The position numbers and the translations under genes are program-made. Below, one piece after another: positions 15,990-24,611 of a stretch of DNA of 50,140 nt (position 1 is the stretch's first letter; each line of letters starts with the position of its first letter). Source of the stretch: Thermovorax subterraneus (lineage in GTDB: Bacteria; Bacillota; Thermosediminibacteria; Thermosediminibacterales; Thermosediminibacteraceae); NCBI GenBank assembly GCA_021608145.1, contig JAKIHM010000019.1, positions 1 to 50,140 on the forward strand, written 5' to 3'. The notes under the pieces are model-generated. The model was not told the origin of the DNA. It searched no databases and was given only the letters and a program-made list of their open reading frames with translations.

Positions 15990-17345
15990 GTGGTAAAGGT
16001 GGATGTACTTGTAGCAGAAATAGGCAGCACCACTACTCTCGTAAACGCTTTTTGCGGTATCGGTACCCCCTGCCCTCGATTTATGGGGCAGGGGGTTGCA
16101 CCTACTACTGTGCTTCAGGGAGATGTTACCGTTGGTCTTGAAAAGGCCATAAAAGATCTGGAGAAAAAGCTGGGCGGTCCTTTAAAATGGCAGAGGATGA
16201 TGGCTTCAAGCAGCGCAGCCGGCGGGCTTAAGATGACTGTCCACGGACTAGTTCACGACATGACGGCAAAGGCGGCCAGGGAAGCGGCTTTGGGCGCCGG
16301 AGCGGTCCTACATATGACGACGGCGGGTGTTTTGAGCGATGCTGAGCTTGAGAGGATTAAAAAAATAAGGCCGAATATAATTCTCTTGGCAGGAGGGGTT
16401 GACTACGGCGAAAAGAAAACTGTTATCGAAAACGCAAAAAAAATTGCAGGGTTGAACCTGAATACCCCCGTAATTTACGCGGGGAACGTGGCGGCAAGGG
16501 ATGAAGTGGCTTCCATCTTTGAGGGGAAAAACAAAGTTTTTTTCGTAGAAAATGTCTACCCCAGAATTGACGAACTCAACGTGGAGCCTGCGAGAAATGT
16601 AATTCAGCAGGTTTTCGAAGAGCACATAGTGGTTGCGCCAGGGATGGAAAAAATCCGCACCATGGTGGACGGACCAATAGTGCCGACTCCAGGGGCTGTC
16701 ATGATGGCTGCGGTACTTTTAAAAGAAGACATAGGGGATTTGATGGTAATAGATGTGGGTGGGGCCACGACGGATGTGCATTCGGTAACTGAAGGTTCGG
16801 AGGAGATAAGCAGGATACTACTCTCTCCAGAACCTGTTGCCAAGAGGACGGTTGAAGGAGATTTGGGAGTTTATGTAAACAGGTACAATGTGATAGAAGT
16901 GGTAGGGTTTGAAGAAGCAAAGAGAATTTACGGAGAAAATTTAAAAGAGGCCCTGAAAAATCAACCGCCGGTGCCCGAAAATCCCGACGAGATAAAACTC
17001 GCGGAATTACTGGCGGAGATAGCTACCGTAACGGCGGTCAATCGCCATGCGGGAGAGATAAAGCATCTATACGGACCGACGGGAAGATACACTGTGGCTC
17101 AGGGGAAGGACCTGACGCAGGTAAAGTGGATAATCGGAACGGGCGGAGCTTTTAGCCGGCTTCCCCGGGGGAAAAATATATTGGAAAAAATAAAGACTAA
17201 AGCCGGGACAAAAAAGCTGCTGCCCGGTGAAGACGCGAAAGTTTTGATAGATTGGGACTATATAATGGCTTCTGTGGGCGTACTGTCAAAAGAATATCCT
17301 GCCGATGCAAAAGAACTACTCGAAAAAAGCCTCAGGCTGAAATAA
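15990..17345 (+). CDS. MutL/GlmL-family reactivating ATPase for the B12 aminomutase
   Basis: 451 aa, ASKHA/actin-fold ATPase. The N-terminal phosphate loop is EIGSTTTLVNAF and the second is VIDVGGATTDVHSVTEG, with LAGGVDYG between them. MutL/GlmL proteins stand next to B12 mutases and are believed to exchange damaged cobalamin for fresh cofactor. The position 5 nt after oraE makes OraE the likely client. GTG start with CGGAGG at 9 nt. No terminator is visible before the next promoter at 17357. Confidence 0.9.
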   Translation: MVKVDVLVAEIGSTTTLVNAFCGIGTPCPRFMGQGVAPTTVLQGDVTVGLEKAIKDLEKKLGGPLKWQRMMASSSAAGGLKMTVHGLVHDMTAKAAREAALGAGAVLHMTTAGVLSDAELERIKKIRPNIILLAGGVDYGEKKTVIENAKKIAGLNLNTPVIYAGNVAARDEVASIFEGKNKVFFVENVYPRIDELNVEPARNVIQQVFEEHIVVAPGMEKIRTMVDGPIVPTPGAVMMAAVLLKEDIGDLMVIDVGGATTDVHSVTEGSEEISRILLSPEPVAKRTVEGDLGVYVNRYNVIEVVGFEEAKRIYGENLKEALKNQPPVPENPDEIKLAELLAEIATVTAVNRHAGEIKHLYGPTGRYTVAQGKDLTQVKWIIGTGGAFSRLPRGKNILEKIKTKAGTKKLLPGEDAKVLIDWDYIMASVGVLSKEYPADAKELLEKSLRLK

Positions 17346-17356
17346 TTCTTTACTCC

Positions 17357-17386
17357 TTGTCAAACGCAGGTCAAAAACGGTATACT
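17357..17386 (+). promoter_or_regulatory. Sigma-A promoter before the DUF6391 gene
   Basis: TTGTCA (17357-17362), an 18-bp spacer and TATACT (17381-17386), 16 nt before the start codon. Confidence 0.7.
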
Positions 17387-17402
17387 ATAACTGGGTGATG
17401 TT

Positions 17403-18104
17403 ATGCCGTTTTTGATTTTTTTATTTTTACTCCTTTTGTTTTTCCCGTATCTCTTTTTACCGATTCTGGCTTTTTTCCTCATAGGCTTTATATTCCTGCT
17501 TCCGTATGTATTCGTTTTCCAGTCTCTGTTTAACATCGTAACCATTCCGTGGCAGCTACTAAAAATCGCCACGGACAAGCGGGTAAGGAAGAATCACAGC
17601 CTTGAACACGCCACCATTAATGTGCTGGAAGAAAGGTACGGCAGGACGCTTCGCATAGGCGGTCTTGCTTACTCCGATGGATTTTCGATATCGGGGCCCG
17701 ACCTTCCGCCGGCTTATGAAGTTTTGGATGCTGCGAGGGAGGCCCTTTTCCGCATGAAGAACGGCGAAAGTCGGCTCGCCATCCACCCGCGGTGTGGGAC
17801 TTCTATGGCGGGGGCGAATTTCCTCTTTTCGGTAGTATTCATATTACTACTGGTTTTTTACGACCATCTTTCCATCATCAATATTTTATTGGCGTTTTTG
17901 GTTGCGAACATGCTGGCGATTCCATTTGGCAAGGTGCTCCAAAAGTTTTTTACGACCTATCCGGACGTAAGAGATTTGATGATCGTAGATATCTACGGGA
18001 GAGGTTTTATTTTTGGTTTTCCGTTCGAAAATTTTTTTAACCCCAACAGAACTTATTATGTAAGAACTGAATTTGAATCCGGACAATTTAGATTGCTGCT
18101 TTAG
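17403..18104 (+). CDS. DUF6391-type membrane protein
   Basis: 233 aa. Two long hydrophobic N-terminal segments (residues 1-45) and a pair at about 140-180 suggest a membrane protein. A cytoplasmic part in between has KNHSLEHATINVLEERYG and HPRCGTS. The NHxLEHATI block is the hallmark I recall for DUF6391. It has the look of a metal-binding histidine-glutamate motif, but the function is unknown. ATG 17403 follows GGGTGATGTT. sfsA follows after 11 nt. Confidence 0.75.
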   Translation: MPFLIFLFLLLLFFPYLFLPILAFFLIGFIFLLPYVFVFQSLFNIVTIPWQLLKIATDKRVRKNHSLEHATINVLEERYGRTLRIGGLAYSDGFSISGPDLPPAYEVLDAAREALFRMKNGESRLAIHPRCGTSMAGANFLFSVVFILLLVFYDHLSIINILLAFLVANMLAIPFGKVLQKFFTTYPDVRDLMIVDIYGRGFIFGFPFENFFNPNRTYYVRTEFESGQFRLLL

Positions 18105-18115
18105 GAGAAAGGACT

Positions 18116-18805
18116 ATGAAGATCGATGGCGAAAAGGTCGACGGGATTTTTGAAAAAAGGTTGAACAGGTTTGTCGCTTCCGTGAAAATAAACGACAAGC
18201 CGGAAAATGTGCACGTTCCAAACAGCGGAAGGCTTAAAGAACTTCTGACACCGGGCGCCCGAGTGATCCTGCAAAAAGCTCTAAATTCACATAGAAAATA
18301 CCCTTATGATCTGATAATGGTTTACAAGGGCAATACCCTCGTATCCATAGATTCGACCTTGCCATCCCGGCTTTTAGCCAGCGAACTTTCAAAAAAGAAG
18401 TTGTTAAAACTCGATTATGACTGCGTAAAGACAGAAGTATCTTATGGCAACAGCCGTTTTGACGTCGCGCTTGGAAACGATGGCAAAATTTTCTATTATA
18501 TGGAAGTCAAGGGTGTAACCCTGGTTGAAGAAGGTAAGGCCCTCTTTCCCGATGCGCCGACGGAAAGAGGCGCAAAGCACATGATGGAGCTTGCAAAAGC
18601 AAAAAAAGAGGGATTCGGGGCTGGCGTATTTTTCGTGGTACAGAGAGACGACGCAGAAATTTTTTCACCCAATGATTCTATGGACGAAAATTTCGGGAAG
18701 GCTCTAAGGGTTGCCGCAAATGCCGGGGTTGAACTTTTTGCATACAGCTGCCGGGTGACTCAAGATGAAGTGGTGCTGCTTCGGCCGTTGCCTGTAAAGT
18801 TGTGA
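18116..18805 (+). CDS. sfsA: SfsA family protein (DNA/RNA nuclease-like)
   Basis: 229 aa. Family blocks are all present: HVPNSGRLKELLTPGA, SRFDVAL, MEVKGVTL, FPDAPTERGAKHM and FFVVQRDDAEIFSPN. The D-ExK arrangement is a PD-(D/E)xK nuclease-like core. The family was named for sugar-fermentation stimulation in E. coli and its role elsewhere is unclear. The start has AGGAGAAAGG upstream. The end lies just ahead of the LysR gene. Confidence 0.93.
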   Translation: MKIDGEKVDGIFEKRLNRFVASVKINDKPENVHVPNSGRLKELLTPGARVILQKALNSHRKYPYDLIMVYKGNTLVSIDSTLPSRLLASELSKKKLLKLDYDCVKTEVSYGNSRFDVALGNDGKIFYYMEVKGVTLVEEGKALFPDAPTERGAKHMMELAKAKKEGFGAGVFFVVQRDDAEIFSPNDSMDENFGKALRVAANAGVELFAYSCRVTQDEVVLLRPLPVKL

Positions 18806-18831
18806 CCAAAAAAATGACGGGGGTTTTCACG

Positions 18832-19734
18832 GTGGAATTCCATCAGTTAGAAGCTTTCGTAAAAGTAGCGGAAAATAAAAGTTTTTCAAAAGCTGCGGCT
18901 TCGCTTTTTTTGACTCAACCCACGGTAAGCTCCCATATAATTTCTCTGGAAAAAGAACTAAACGCAAAACTTTTCGATAGGCGGGGAAAGGAAGTAGAAT
19001 TAACCCCGGCAGGCAGGATTTTGTACGAAAAAGCAAAACTCATCTTGGAGGAGAAAGTAAGGATTCTTGAAGAAATTAAGCATTTTTTGGGGACCGTGGA
19101 GGGGGAACTCAAGATTTGCGCAAGCTCCATTCCGGCGGTTTACATACTGCCATTTTTGATAAAAAAATTTAACGAACTGTATCCCGGGGTTAAGTTAAAG
19201 GTACACCAGGCCGATTCGGGAGAGGTTATAAGAATGGTTTCCGATGGGGAAGTTGAGATAGGTATTGTAGGTACCGCTTTGACGACCGACGAGCTGGTAT
19301 TTGAATCTTTTATGACCGATGAACTGGTGCTGATAACGCCAGCCTGTTGGGAAAAAAAGAGGTTTGAAAAAGGGAAGTCGGTATCAATTGGCGATATTAT
19401 TGAAGAAAGATTTGTATTGCGCGAAAAAACTTCTGGCACGAGAAAGGTTTTTGAAAAGGCATTGAGCGACAAAGGTATAAAACTCGAAGATTTAAATGTC
19501 GTTGCGGAGTTAGGCAGTTCCGAAGCGGTAAAACATGCTGTAAAAGAAGGTGTGGGGATTTCCGTTGTATCTCAAAAGGCCGTGTTGGATTACGAAAAGA
19601 TGGGCTTTATAAATATTTACCGCATCGGGGACCTGGACCTTCGCAGGAACTTTTACCTGGTGTACAAAAAAGGTCGAACTCTCTCGCCGAATGCCGCTAC
19701 TTTTAAAGAATTTATTCTAAATTTAATTCCGTAG
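18832..19734 (+). CDS. LysR-family regulator, resembling the selenium-metabolism-associated group
   Basis: 300 aa. An N-terminal winged HTH (FHQLEAFVKVAENKSFSKAA, then LFLTQPTVSSHI) and a periplasmic-binding-like effector domain make a standard LysR. The C-terminal blocks (REKTSGTRKVFEKAL, GSSEAVKHAVKEGVGIS) resemble the LysR group NCBI names selenium metabolism-associated, by memory. Two selenoprotein genes lie downstream (37472 and 39445), which fits but does not prove the link. GTG 18832 with GGGGG at 8 nt is chosen; the frame opens at 18802 without a good ribosome site. It converges on and overlaps the sirtuin gene by 23 nt. Confidence 0.85.
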   Translation: MEFHQLEAFVKVAENKSFSKAAASLFLTQPTVSSHIISLEKELNAKLFDRRGKEVELTPAGRILYEKAKLILEEKVRILEEIKHFLGTVEGELKICASSIPAVYILPFLIKKFNELYPGVKLKVHQADSGEVIRMVSDGEVEIGIVGTALTTDELVFESFMTDELVLITPACWEKKRFEKGKSVSIGDIIEERFVLREKTSGTRKVFEKALSDKGIKLEDLNVVAELGSSEAVKHAVKEGVGISVVSQKAVLDYEKMGFINIYRIGDLDLRRNFYLVYKKGRTLSPNAATFKEFILNLIP

Positions 19735-20464
19735 CTAATTTTACGAAATATTCGCCTGCAGATGAGTGAAAAACTAAAGTGGCTTTTTTGTCCCAGCGAG
19801 TGGGTTCCCTGTTTATTATTATTAGCTTTTCCGCATATCCGGGCATATCGGCAACAGGATAAACCTGAAGGCTGCTTCCCACCACTATCAAAAGGTCGCA
19901 TCCCCTTAAAGCTTCTAACGCTTGATAATAATCCTCCCCTAAAGGGTCTTCGAAGAGCACCACATCGGGGCGTAGCATCCCGTGGCATTTTTTACATAAT
20001 GGGGGATTTACGCCTTTTTCGTATTGCTCTTTTAATTCCGTGAAAGGATAGGACCTGCCGCATTCCATGCAGTGGCATGTGCGAAGGTGCCCGTGGACTT
20101 CCCATACTTTTTTGGAACCTGCCTTTATGTGTAGCCCATCTATATTCTGGGTAATCACCCCATATATCAGTCCTTGCTCTTCCATCAAAGCTAGTACTTT
20201 GTGCGCTATGTTGGGTTTGGCATCAATATAGCTGCTCCACCGCGGCAGGTTGAATTCGTAAAATTCTTTAGGATTACGCATCAGGGCGGATAGACTTGCT
20301 TTCTGGATAGGGTCGTATTTTTCCCAAAGACCCGTGCCTTTGCTTCGATAATCGGGGATCCCGCTTTCAGTGCTTATGCCTGCACCGGTAAGTACTAAGG
20401 TATGGCGGGATTTTTTTATTATGTTTGCCGATTCTTTTATGATATCCTTTTCTGATATTGACAT
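19712..20464 (-). CDS. cobB: SIR2-family NAD-dependent protein deacylase
   Basis: 250 aa. Sirtuin blocks are complete: GAGISTESGIPDYR (NAD binding), TQNIDGLH, the catalytic His in WEVHGHL, the zinc set CHCMEC ... CKKC, and GSSLQVYPVA. It removes acyl groups from lysines using NAD+. GAGGTG lies 7 nt before ATG 20464. The last 23 nt overlap the end of the LysR gene in the opposite orientation. Confidence 0.95.
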   Translation of the reverse strand: MSISEKDIIKESANIIKKSRHTLVLTGAGISTESGIPDYRSKGTGLWEKYDPIQKASLSALMRNPKEFYEFNLPRWSSYIDAKPNIAHKVLALMEEQGLIYGVITQNIDGLHIKAGSKKVWEVHGHLRTCHCMECGRSYPFTELKEQYEKGVNPPLCKKCHGMLRPDVVLFEDPLGEDYYQALEALRGCDLLIVVGSSLQVYPVADMPGYAEKLIIINREPTRWDKKATLVFHSSAGEYFVKLATELNLE

Positions 20465-20483
20465 GTGTAATCACCTCAATTAA

Positions 20484-20489
20484 ATTATA
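20484..20489 (-). promoter_or_regulatory. -10 element of the sirtuin gene
   Basis: On the minus strand TGTATAAT gives TATAAT with TG directly before it, 19 nt before the start codon. No convincing -35 is seen. Confidence 0.5.
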
Positions 20490-20693
20490 CACCTTTTTTG
20501 TAAAAATTGGACTTGATCGAAGGAATTTTTGTTTGAGTGTCGAATAAAGAAAATACCATTAATTATCAAAAATAAAAATTAATACTATTGCCTACGTCAA
20601 GAATATAAAATATTTTTAGGAAGGGGTGAATATAGAAGACATAAATCACTCAAATTCAAAGTATAATTATCAAATAAAAGAGGGGGGTCTTTA

Positions 20694-21863
20694 GTGTTTA
20701 AAAAACTTATTTCTGTATTTTTAATCTTAGTGTTCTGTTTGAGCATAGCAGGGTGCGGGAACACCGGTACGCAGGGTTCCTCTTCTGGTGGAAATACTAC
20801 ACAAGGTTCTGGCTATAAAATCGCCATCTACACCAATACCGTCTCTCAAAACGAAGAGGAATTCAGATCTGCAGAGCAGGCTCAGAAAAAGTACCCGGAT
20901 ATTATAGTGACACAGACGATGCCCGACAACTTTATGAAAGAGCAGGAGACCCTTATAGCTAATGCTGTTGCCCTTGTCTCTGACAAGAATGTTAAGGCTC
21001 TGATTATGAACCAGGCGGTTCCCGGCGCGGCGGCGGCTTTCGAAAAAATAAAGCAGCAGCGTCCGGACGTTCTTTTGATTGCCATAACCCCTGCCGAACA
21101 GGATGTCATCGGAGACAAGGCCGATATAGTTATTCAGGCCGATGAACTTTCCATGGGCTACAAAATGGTGGAACAGGCCAAAAAATTTGGAGCTAAGACC
21201 TTTGTGCATTATTCATTCCCGAGGCATATGTCTTACCCGCTTCTCGCGAGAAGAAGAGACATATTGAAGCAGGAATGCGAAAAGGCGGGGATAAAATTCG
21301 TCGACGCCACTGCGCCTGACCCCACAGGTGATGCGGGATTGCCCGGTGCGCAGCAGTTCATCATCGAGGACATTCCCAGAAAGGTTGCCGAATACGGAAA
21401 GGATACCGTATTTTTCAGCACCAACTGCGGTATGCAGGAGCCTCTGATAAAAACAGCCTTGGAACAGGGTGCCATGGTGGTGCAGCAGTGCTGTCCGAGC
21501 CCATTCCACGGCTATCCTGGGGCCCTTGGCATAAACATTCCTCCTGACAAGGCCGGAGACGTGAATTATGTGATAGAGCAAATAAAGACGAAGATTGCGG
21601 AAAAAGGAGGAACGGGCAGGTTCTCCACCTGGCCGATTCCAGCAGGAATGCTCTTTACTGCTGCTGCGGTGGAATACGCGAAACTTTATGCGGAAGGGAA
21701 ATTAGCATCTAAAAACGATCCTGAAGTCTTTAAAAAGTGTTTGCAGGAAGTTGCCGGAGATACGAAGATTGAAATAAGCAATTACGTCGAAGTGGGTGCG
21801 GACGGAAAAGAAATAAAGCACGACAATTTCTATATGGTCTTGAGCGACTACATAACCTTCTAA
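20694..21863 (+). CDS. DUF3798 lipoprotein, substrate-binding component of the adjacent ABC importer
   Basis: 389 aa. The signal peptide MFKKLISVFLILVFCLSIAG ends in a lipobox (IAGC, Cys21), so the mature protein is a membrane-anchored lipoprotein. A Ser/Gly/Thr-rich linker follows to about residue 40, then a periplasmic-binding fold (YKIAIYTNTVSQNEEEF, ALIMNQAVPGAAAAFEKI). The composition matches DUF3798, a family of solute-binding proteins with no known ligand. GTG start after a run of G. The ATPase and two permeases follow, separated by a stem-loop. Context does not reveal the solute; nearby hut and ornithine genes make an amino acid derivative possible. Confidence 0.85.
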   Translation: MFKKLISVFLILVFCLSIAGCGNTGTQGSSSGGNTTQGSGYKIAIYTNTVSQNEEEFRSAEQAQKKYPDIIVTQTMPDNFMKEQETLIANAVALVSDKNVKALIMNQAVPGAAAAFEKIKQQRPDVLLIAITPAEQDVIGDKADIVIQADELSMGYKMVEQAKKFGAKTFVHYSFPRHMSYPLLARRRDILKQECEKAGIKFVDATAPDPTGDAGLPGAQQFIIEDIPRKVAEYGKDTVFFSTNCGMQEPLIKTALEQGAMVVQQCCPSPFHGYPGALGINIPPDKAGDVNYVIEQIKTKIAEKGGTGRFSTWPIPAGMLFTAAAVEYAKLYAEGKLASKNDPEVFKKCLQEVAGDTKIEISNYVEVGADGKEIKHDNFYMVLSDYITF

Positions 21864-21879
21864 TTTAATTTTGGAAGGT

Positions 21880-21911
21880 GAGGGGATTGCTGTTTTAAGG
21901 GCAATCCCCTC
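21880..21911 (+). other. Stem-loop between binding protein and ATPase genes
   Basis: GAGGGGATTGC (21880-21890) and GCAATCCCCTC (21901-21911) form an 11-bp perfect stem with a 10-nt loop. No T-run follows directly. It fits an mRNA-stabilising or partly terminating hairpin that keeps the binding protein more abundant than the membrane parts, as in other importer operons; this role is inferred. Confidence 0.7.
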
Positions 21912-21954
21912 ATGAGTGATATTTTTTATTTTCTTTTAGAGGTGAAAGCTTGAT

Positions 21955-23574
21955 ATGGGAGAAACCAAAAATACATACATAATAGAGCTGAAAGAAATAG
22001 AAAAGGAATACTATGGAAACAAAGTTTTAAAGGGAGTTAGCCTCGCCGTAAAACAGGGGGAAATCCACGCACTGGTGGGAGAGAACGGTGCGGGGAAATC
22101 TACTCTGATGAACATCATTTTCGGAATGCCGGTGATTTTTAATACGGGCGGATTTTCAGGCGAAATCTTTTTTGAAGGAAGACCCGTTGAAATAAAATCG
22201 CCTAGAGAAGCTATGGAGCTAGGCATAGGAATGGTCCACCAAGAGTTCATGCTCCTGCCGGGGTTCACGATAACGGAAAACATAAAGTTAAACCGGGAGA
22301 TACTGAAGGACAATATAGCAAGTAAAATTTTCGGACCCAAGCTTAAGACTTTAGACGTGGCCGCCATGAGAAAAGATGCAAAAAAAGCGTTGAATGAGCT
22401 CGGGATGAATGTGGATGAGTGGCTTCCCGTTGCGGGGCTGCCTGTAGGATACATGCAGTTTGTGGAAATAGCCAGGGAAATAGACAAGAAAAACGTGAAA
22501 CTGCTTATATTCGATGAACCTACCGCAGTTTTGGCCGAAAGCGAAGCAGAAAAATTGCTCGATGCCATGAAGATGCTGGCTGCCAAAGGCATAGGAATAT
22601 TATTCATAACCCACAGATTAAATGAAGTATTGGCTGTAGCTGATAATATAACGGTTTTAAGAGACGGCGAAAAGGTAGGCACCATGAGAAAAGAAGAAGC
22701 ATCAATTGAAAAAATGGCACAGATGATGGTGGGAAGGAAAATAGAGAGAGTTGAAAAAAGTAAGGGCAGGGTAGAAAAAAATACCGAGGTCATTTTGTCG
22801 ATAAGAAATCTTTACGTCGATATGCCGGGCGAACAAGTGAAAGGCGTAAATTTGGATGTTTACAGGGGAGAAATTTTAGGAATAGGAGGGCTTGCGGGCC
22901 AGGGGAAAATAGGCATCGCCAACGGGATAATGGGGCTTTACAGGGCAAAAGGGGAGGTATATAAAAACGGCAAAAAGATTGAATTGAACAATCCCAGAAA
23001 AGCGATGGAAAACGGTTTGGCCTTCGTCTCGGAGGATAGGCGCGGCGTAGGTTTGATGCTTGACGAATCCATCGAATTGAATATAGCCATAGGGGCGATG
23101 CAGGTAAAAGGGATGTTTTTAAAGCCCCTTTTGGGCTTAAATTGGATAAAACTTCTGGATGAAAGAAAGGTGCGGGAGAATGCCTTAAAGTACATAAAGG
23201 AGCTGGATATAAGGTGTACCGGCCCAACCCAAAAGACCAGGCAGCTGAGCGGCGGCAACCAGCAAAAGGTCTGCATAGCAAAGGCTCTTGTCCTTGAGCC
23301 GGACATATTATTTGTCTCTGAGCCCACGAGAGGTATCGACATAGGGGCGAAGAAACTAGTTTTGGATTTGCTGGTGAAACTCAATGTCGAAAAGGGTATG
23401 ACCATAGTTATGACCTCCAGCGAATTGGGAGAACTGCGCTCTATTTGCGACAGAATTGCAATCGTCTACGACGGAAAAATCGAAGGCATCTTAAGTCCTC
23501 AGGATTCCGACACCGACTTCGGACTGATGATGGCCGGAGAATATAAATCCCATTCGAGGGAGGAGGCTTTGTAA
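21955..23574 (+). CDS. ABC transporter ATP-binding protein, tandem-domain (RbsA/MglA/YufO type)
   Basis: 539 aa, two nucleotide-binding domains in one chain. Domain 1 has Walker A GENGAGKST and Walker B LLIFDEPTA, with a degenerate signature (PVGYMQFVEIAR). Domain 2 has a weak P-loop (GGLAGQGKIGIANGI) but a canonical LSGGNQQKV signature and SEPTRGID. This asymmetry is typical of the sugar/nucleoside importer class that pairs with two BPD_transp_2 permeases, as here. ATG 21955 has AGAGGTG upstream. The stop overlaps the next start (TAATG). Confidence 0.93.
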   Translation: MGETKNTYIIELKEIEKEYYGNKVLKGVSLAVKQGEIHALVGENGAGKSTLMNIIFGMPVIFNTGGFSGEIFFEGRPVEIKSPREAMELGIGMVHQEFMLLPGFTITENIKLNREILKDNIASKIFGPKLKTLDVAAMRKDAKKALNELGMNVDEWLPVAGLPVGYMQFVEIAREIDKKNVKLLIFDEPTAVLAESEAEKLLDAMKMLAAKGIGILFITHRLNEVLAVADNITVLRDGEKVGTMRKEEASIEKMAQMMVGRKIERVEKSKGRVEKNTEVILSIRNLYVDMPGEQVKGVNLDVYRGEILGIGGLAGQGKIGIANGIMGLYRAKGEVYKNGKKIELNNPRKAMENGLAFVSEDRRGVGLMLDESIELNIAIGAMQVKGMFLKPLLGLNWIKLLDERKVRENALKYIKELDIRCTGPTQKTRQLSGGNQQKVCIAKALVLEPDILFVSEPTRGIDIGAKKLVLDLLVKLNVEKGMTIVMTSSELGELRSICDRIAIVYDGKIEGILSPQDSDTDFGLMMAGEYKSHSREEAL

Positions 23575-24611
23575 TGAAAAACCTGTGGCAAAAACTCGTA
23601 GATAAGTACGGTTATCCTAAAGTTTTTATAACGATCCTGCTTATAATACTCCTCATTATAGCAATTATACAAAAGCAAAGCGTTTACGGACTTTTGAAGG
23701 ACTCACTCGTAAGAATAGGCATGAACAGCGTTTTGGTGCTGGCGATGGTGCCGAGCATTGTATCGGGGACGGGACTCAATTTTGCACTTTCCATAGGAAT
23801 AATATGCGGTTTGATTGCCGGATGCATAACTATAGAAATGAACATCGTGGGATTGAAGGGTTTTTTGACTGCGGTTTTGATTTCTATTCCTCTTTCGGTA
23901 ATGGCGGGTTATTTATATTCCATCTTGTTAAATAAGGTTAAAGGGGACGAGATGACCGTAGGGACATACATGGGTTTTTCAGTCGTGTCCTTGATGTGCA
24001 TCGGGTGGTTGCTGCTTCCTTTTAGGAATCCCGAAATGGTGTGGGCAATAGGAGGAAGAGGTCTCAGAACCACCATAACCCTGGCAAATAAATACGATAA
24101 GGTGCTGGACCGGTTGATAACTCTGCCCAATGTTGACTTACCCATAGGTACTTTTTTGTTTTTTGCCGTCTGCTGTTTCTTCATCTGGCTTTTTTTGAGG
24201 TCCAAGACGGGAATCGCCATGATGGCTGCGGGGAGCAATCCCAGGTTTGCACAAGCTTCGGGAATTAATGTGGATAAATATAGGACAATAGGGACTATAC
24301 TCTCCATGGTTTTGGGTGGAATCGGCATACTTGTGTATGCCCAAAGTTACGGATTTTTCCAGCTTTACACCGGCCCCTTGATGATGCCTTTCGCTGCGAT
24401 TTCCGCAATATTAATTGGCGGGGCAACAGCGAGGAAGGCTTCCATTTCCAACGTAATAGCTGGAGTGATTTTATTTCAATCCCTCCTTACCATTTCGCTG
24501 CCGGTGATTAATAGAATGATGCCGGAAGGGAATCTGTCGGAGGTAGTGAGGATAATAGTAAGTAATGGAGTTATTTTGTATGCATTAACCAGGGTGGGAG
24601 GGAATGAATGA
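23574..24611 (+). CDS. ABC transporter permease (BPD_transp_2 family), first
   Basis: 345 aa, about 9-10 hydrophobic segments. VPSIVSGTGLNFALSIG, the EMTVGTYMGF segment and GSNPRFAQASGINVDKYR (the cytoplasmic coupling region) match nucleoside/sugar-type permeases. It begins in the stop of the ATPase gene and overlaps the second permease by 8 nt, so it should form a heterodimer with it. Confidence 0.92.
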   Translation: MKNLWQKLVDKYGYPKVFITILLIILLIIAIIQKQSVYGLLKDSLVRIGMNSVLVLAMVPSIVSGTGLNFALSIGIICGLIAGCITIEMNIVGLKGFLTAVLISIPLSVMAGYLYSILLNKVKGDEMTVGTYMGFSVVSLMCIGWLLLPFRNPEMVWAIGGRGLRTTITLANKYDKVLDRLITLPNVDLPIGTFLFFAVCCFFIWLFLRSKTGIAMMAAGSNPRFAQASGINVDKYRTIGTILSMVLGGIGILVYAQSYGFFQLYTGPLMMPFAAISAILIGGATARKASISNVIAGVILFQSLLTISLPVINRMMPEGNLSEVVRIIVSNGVILYALTRVGGNE

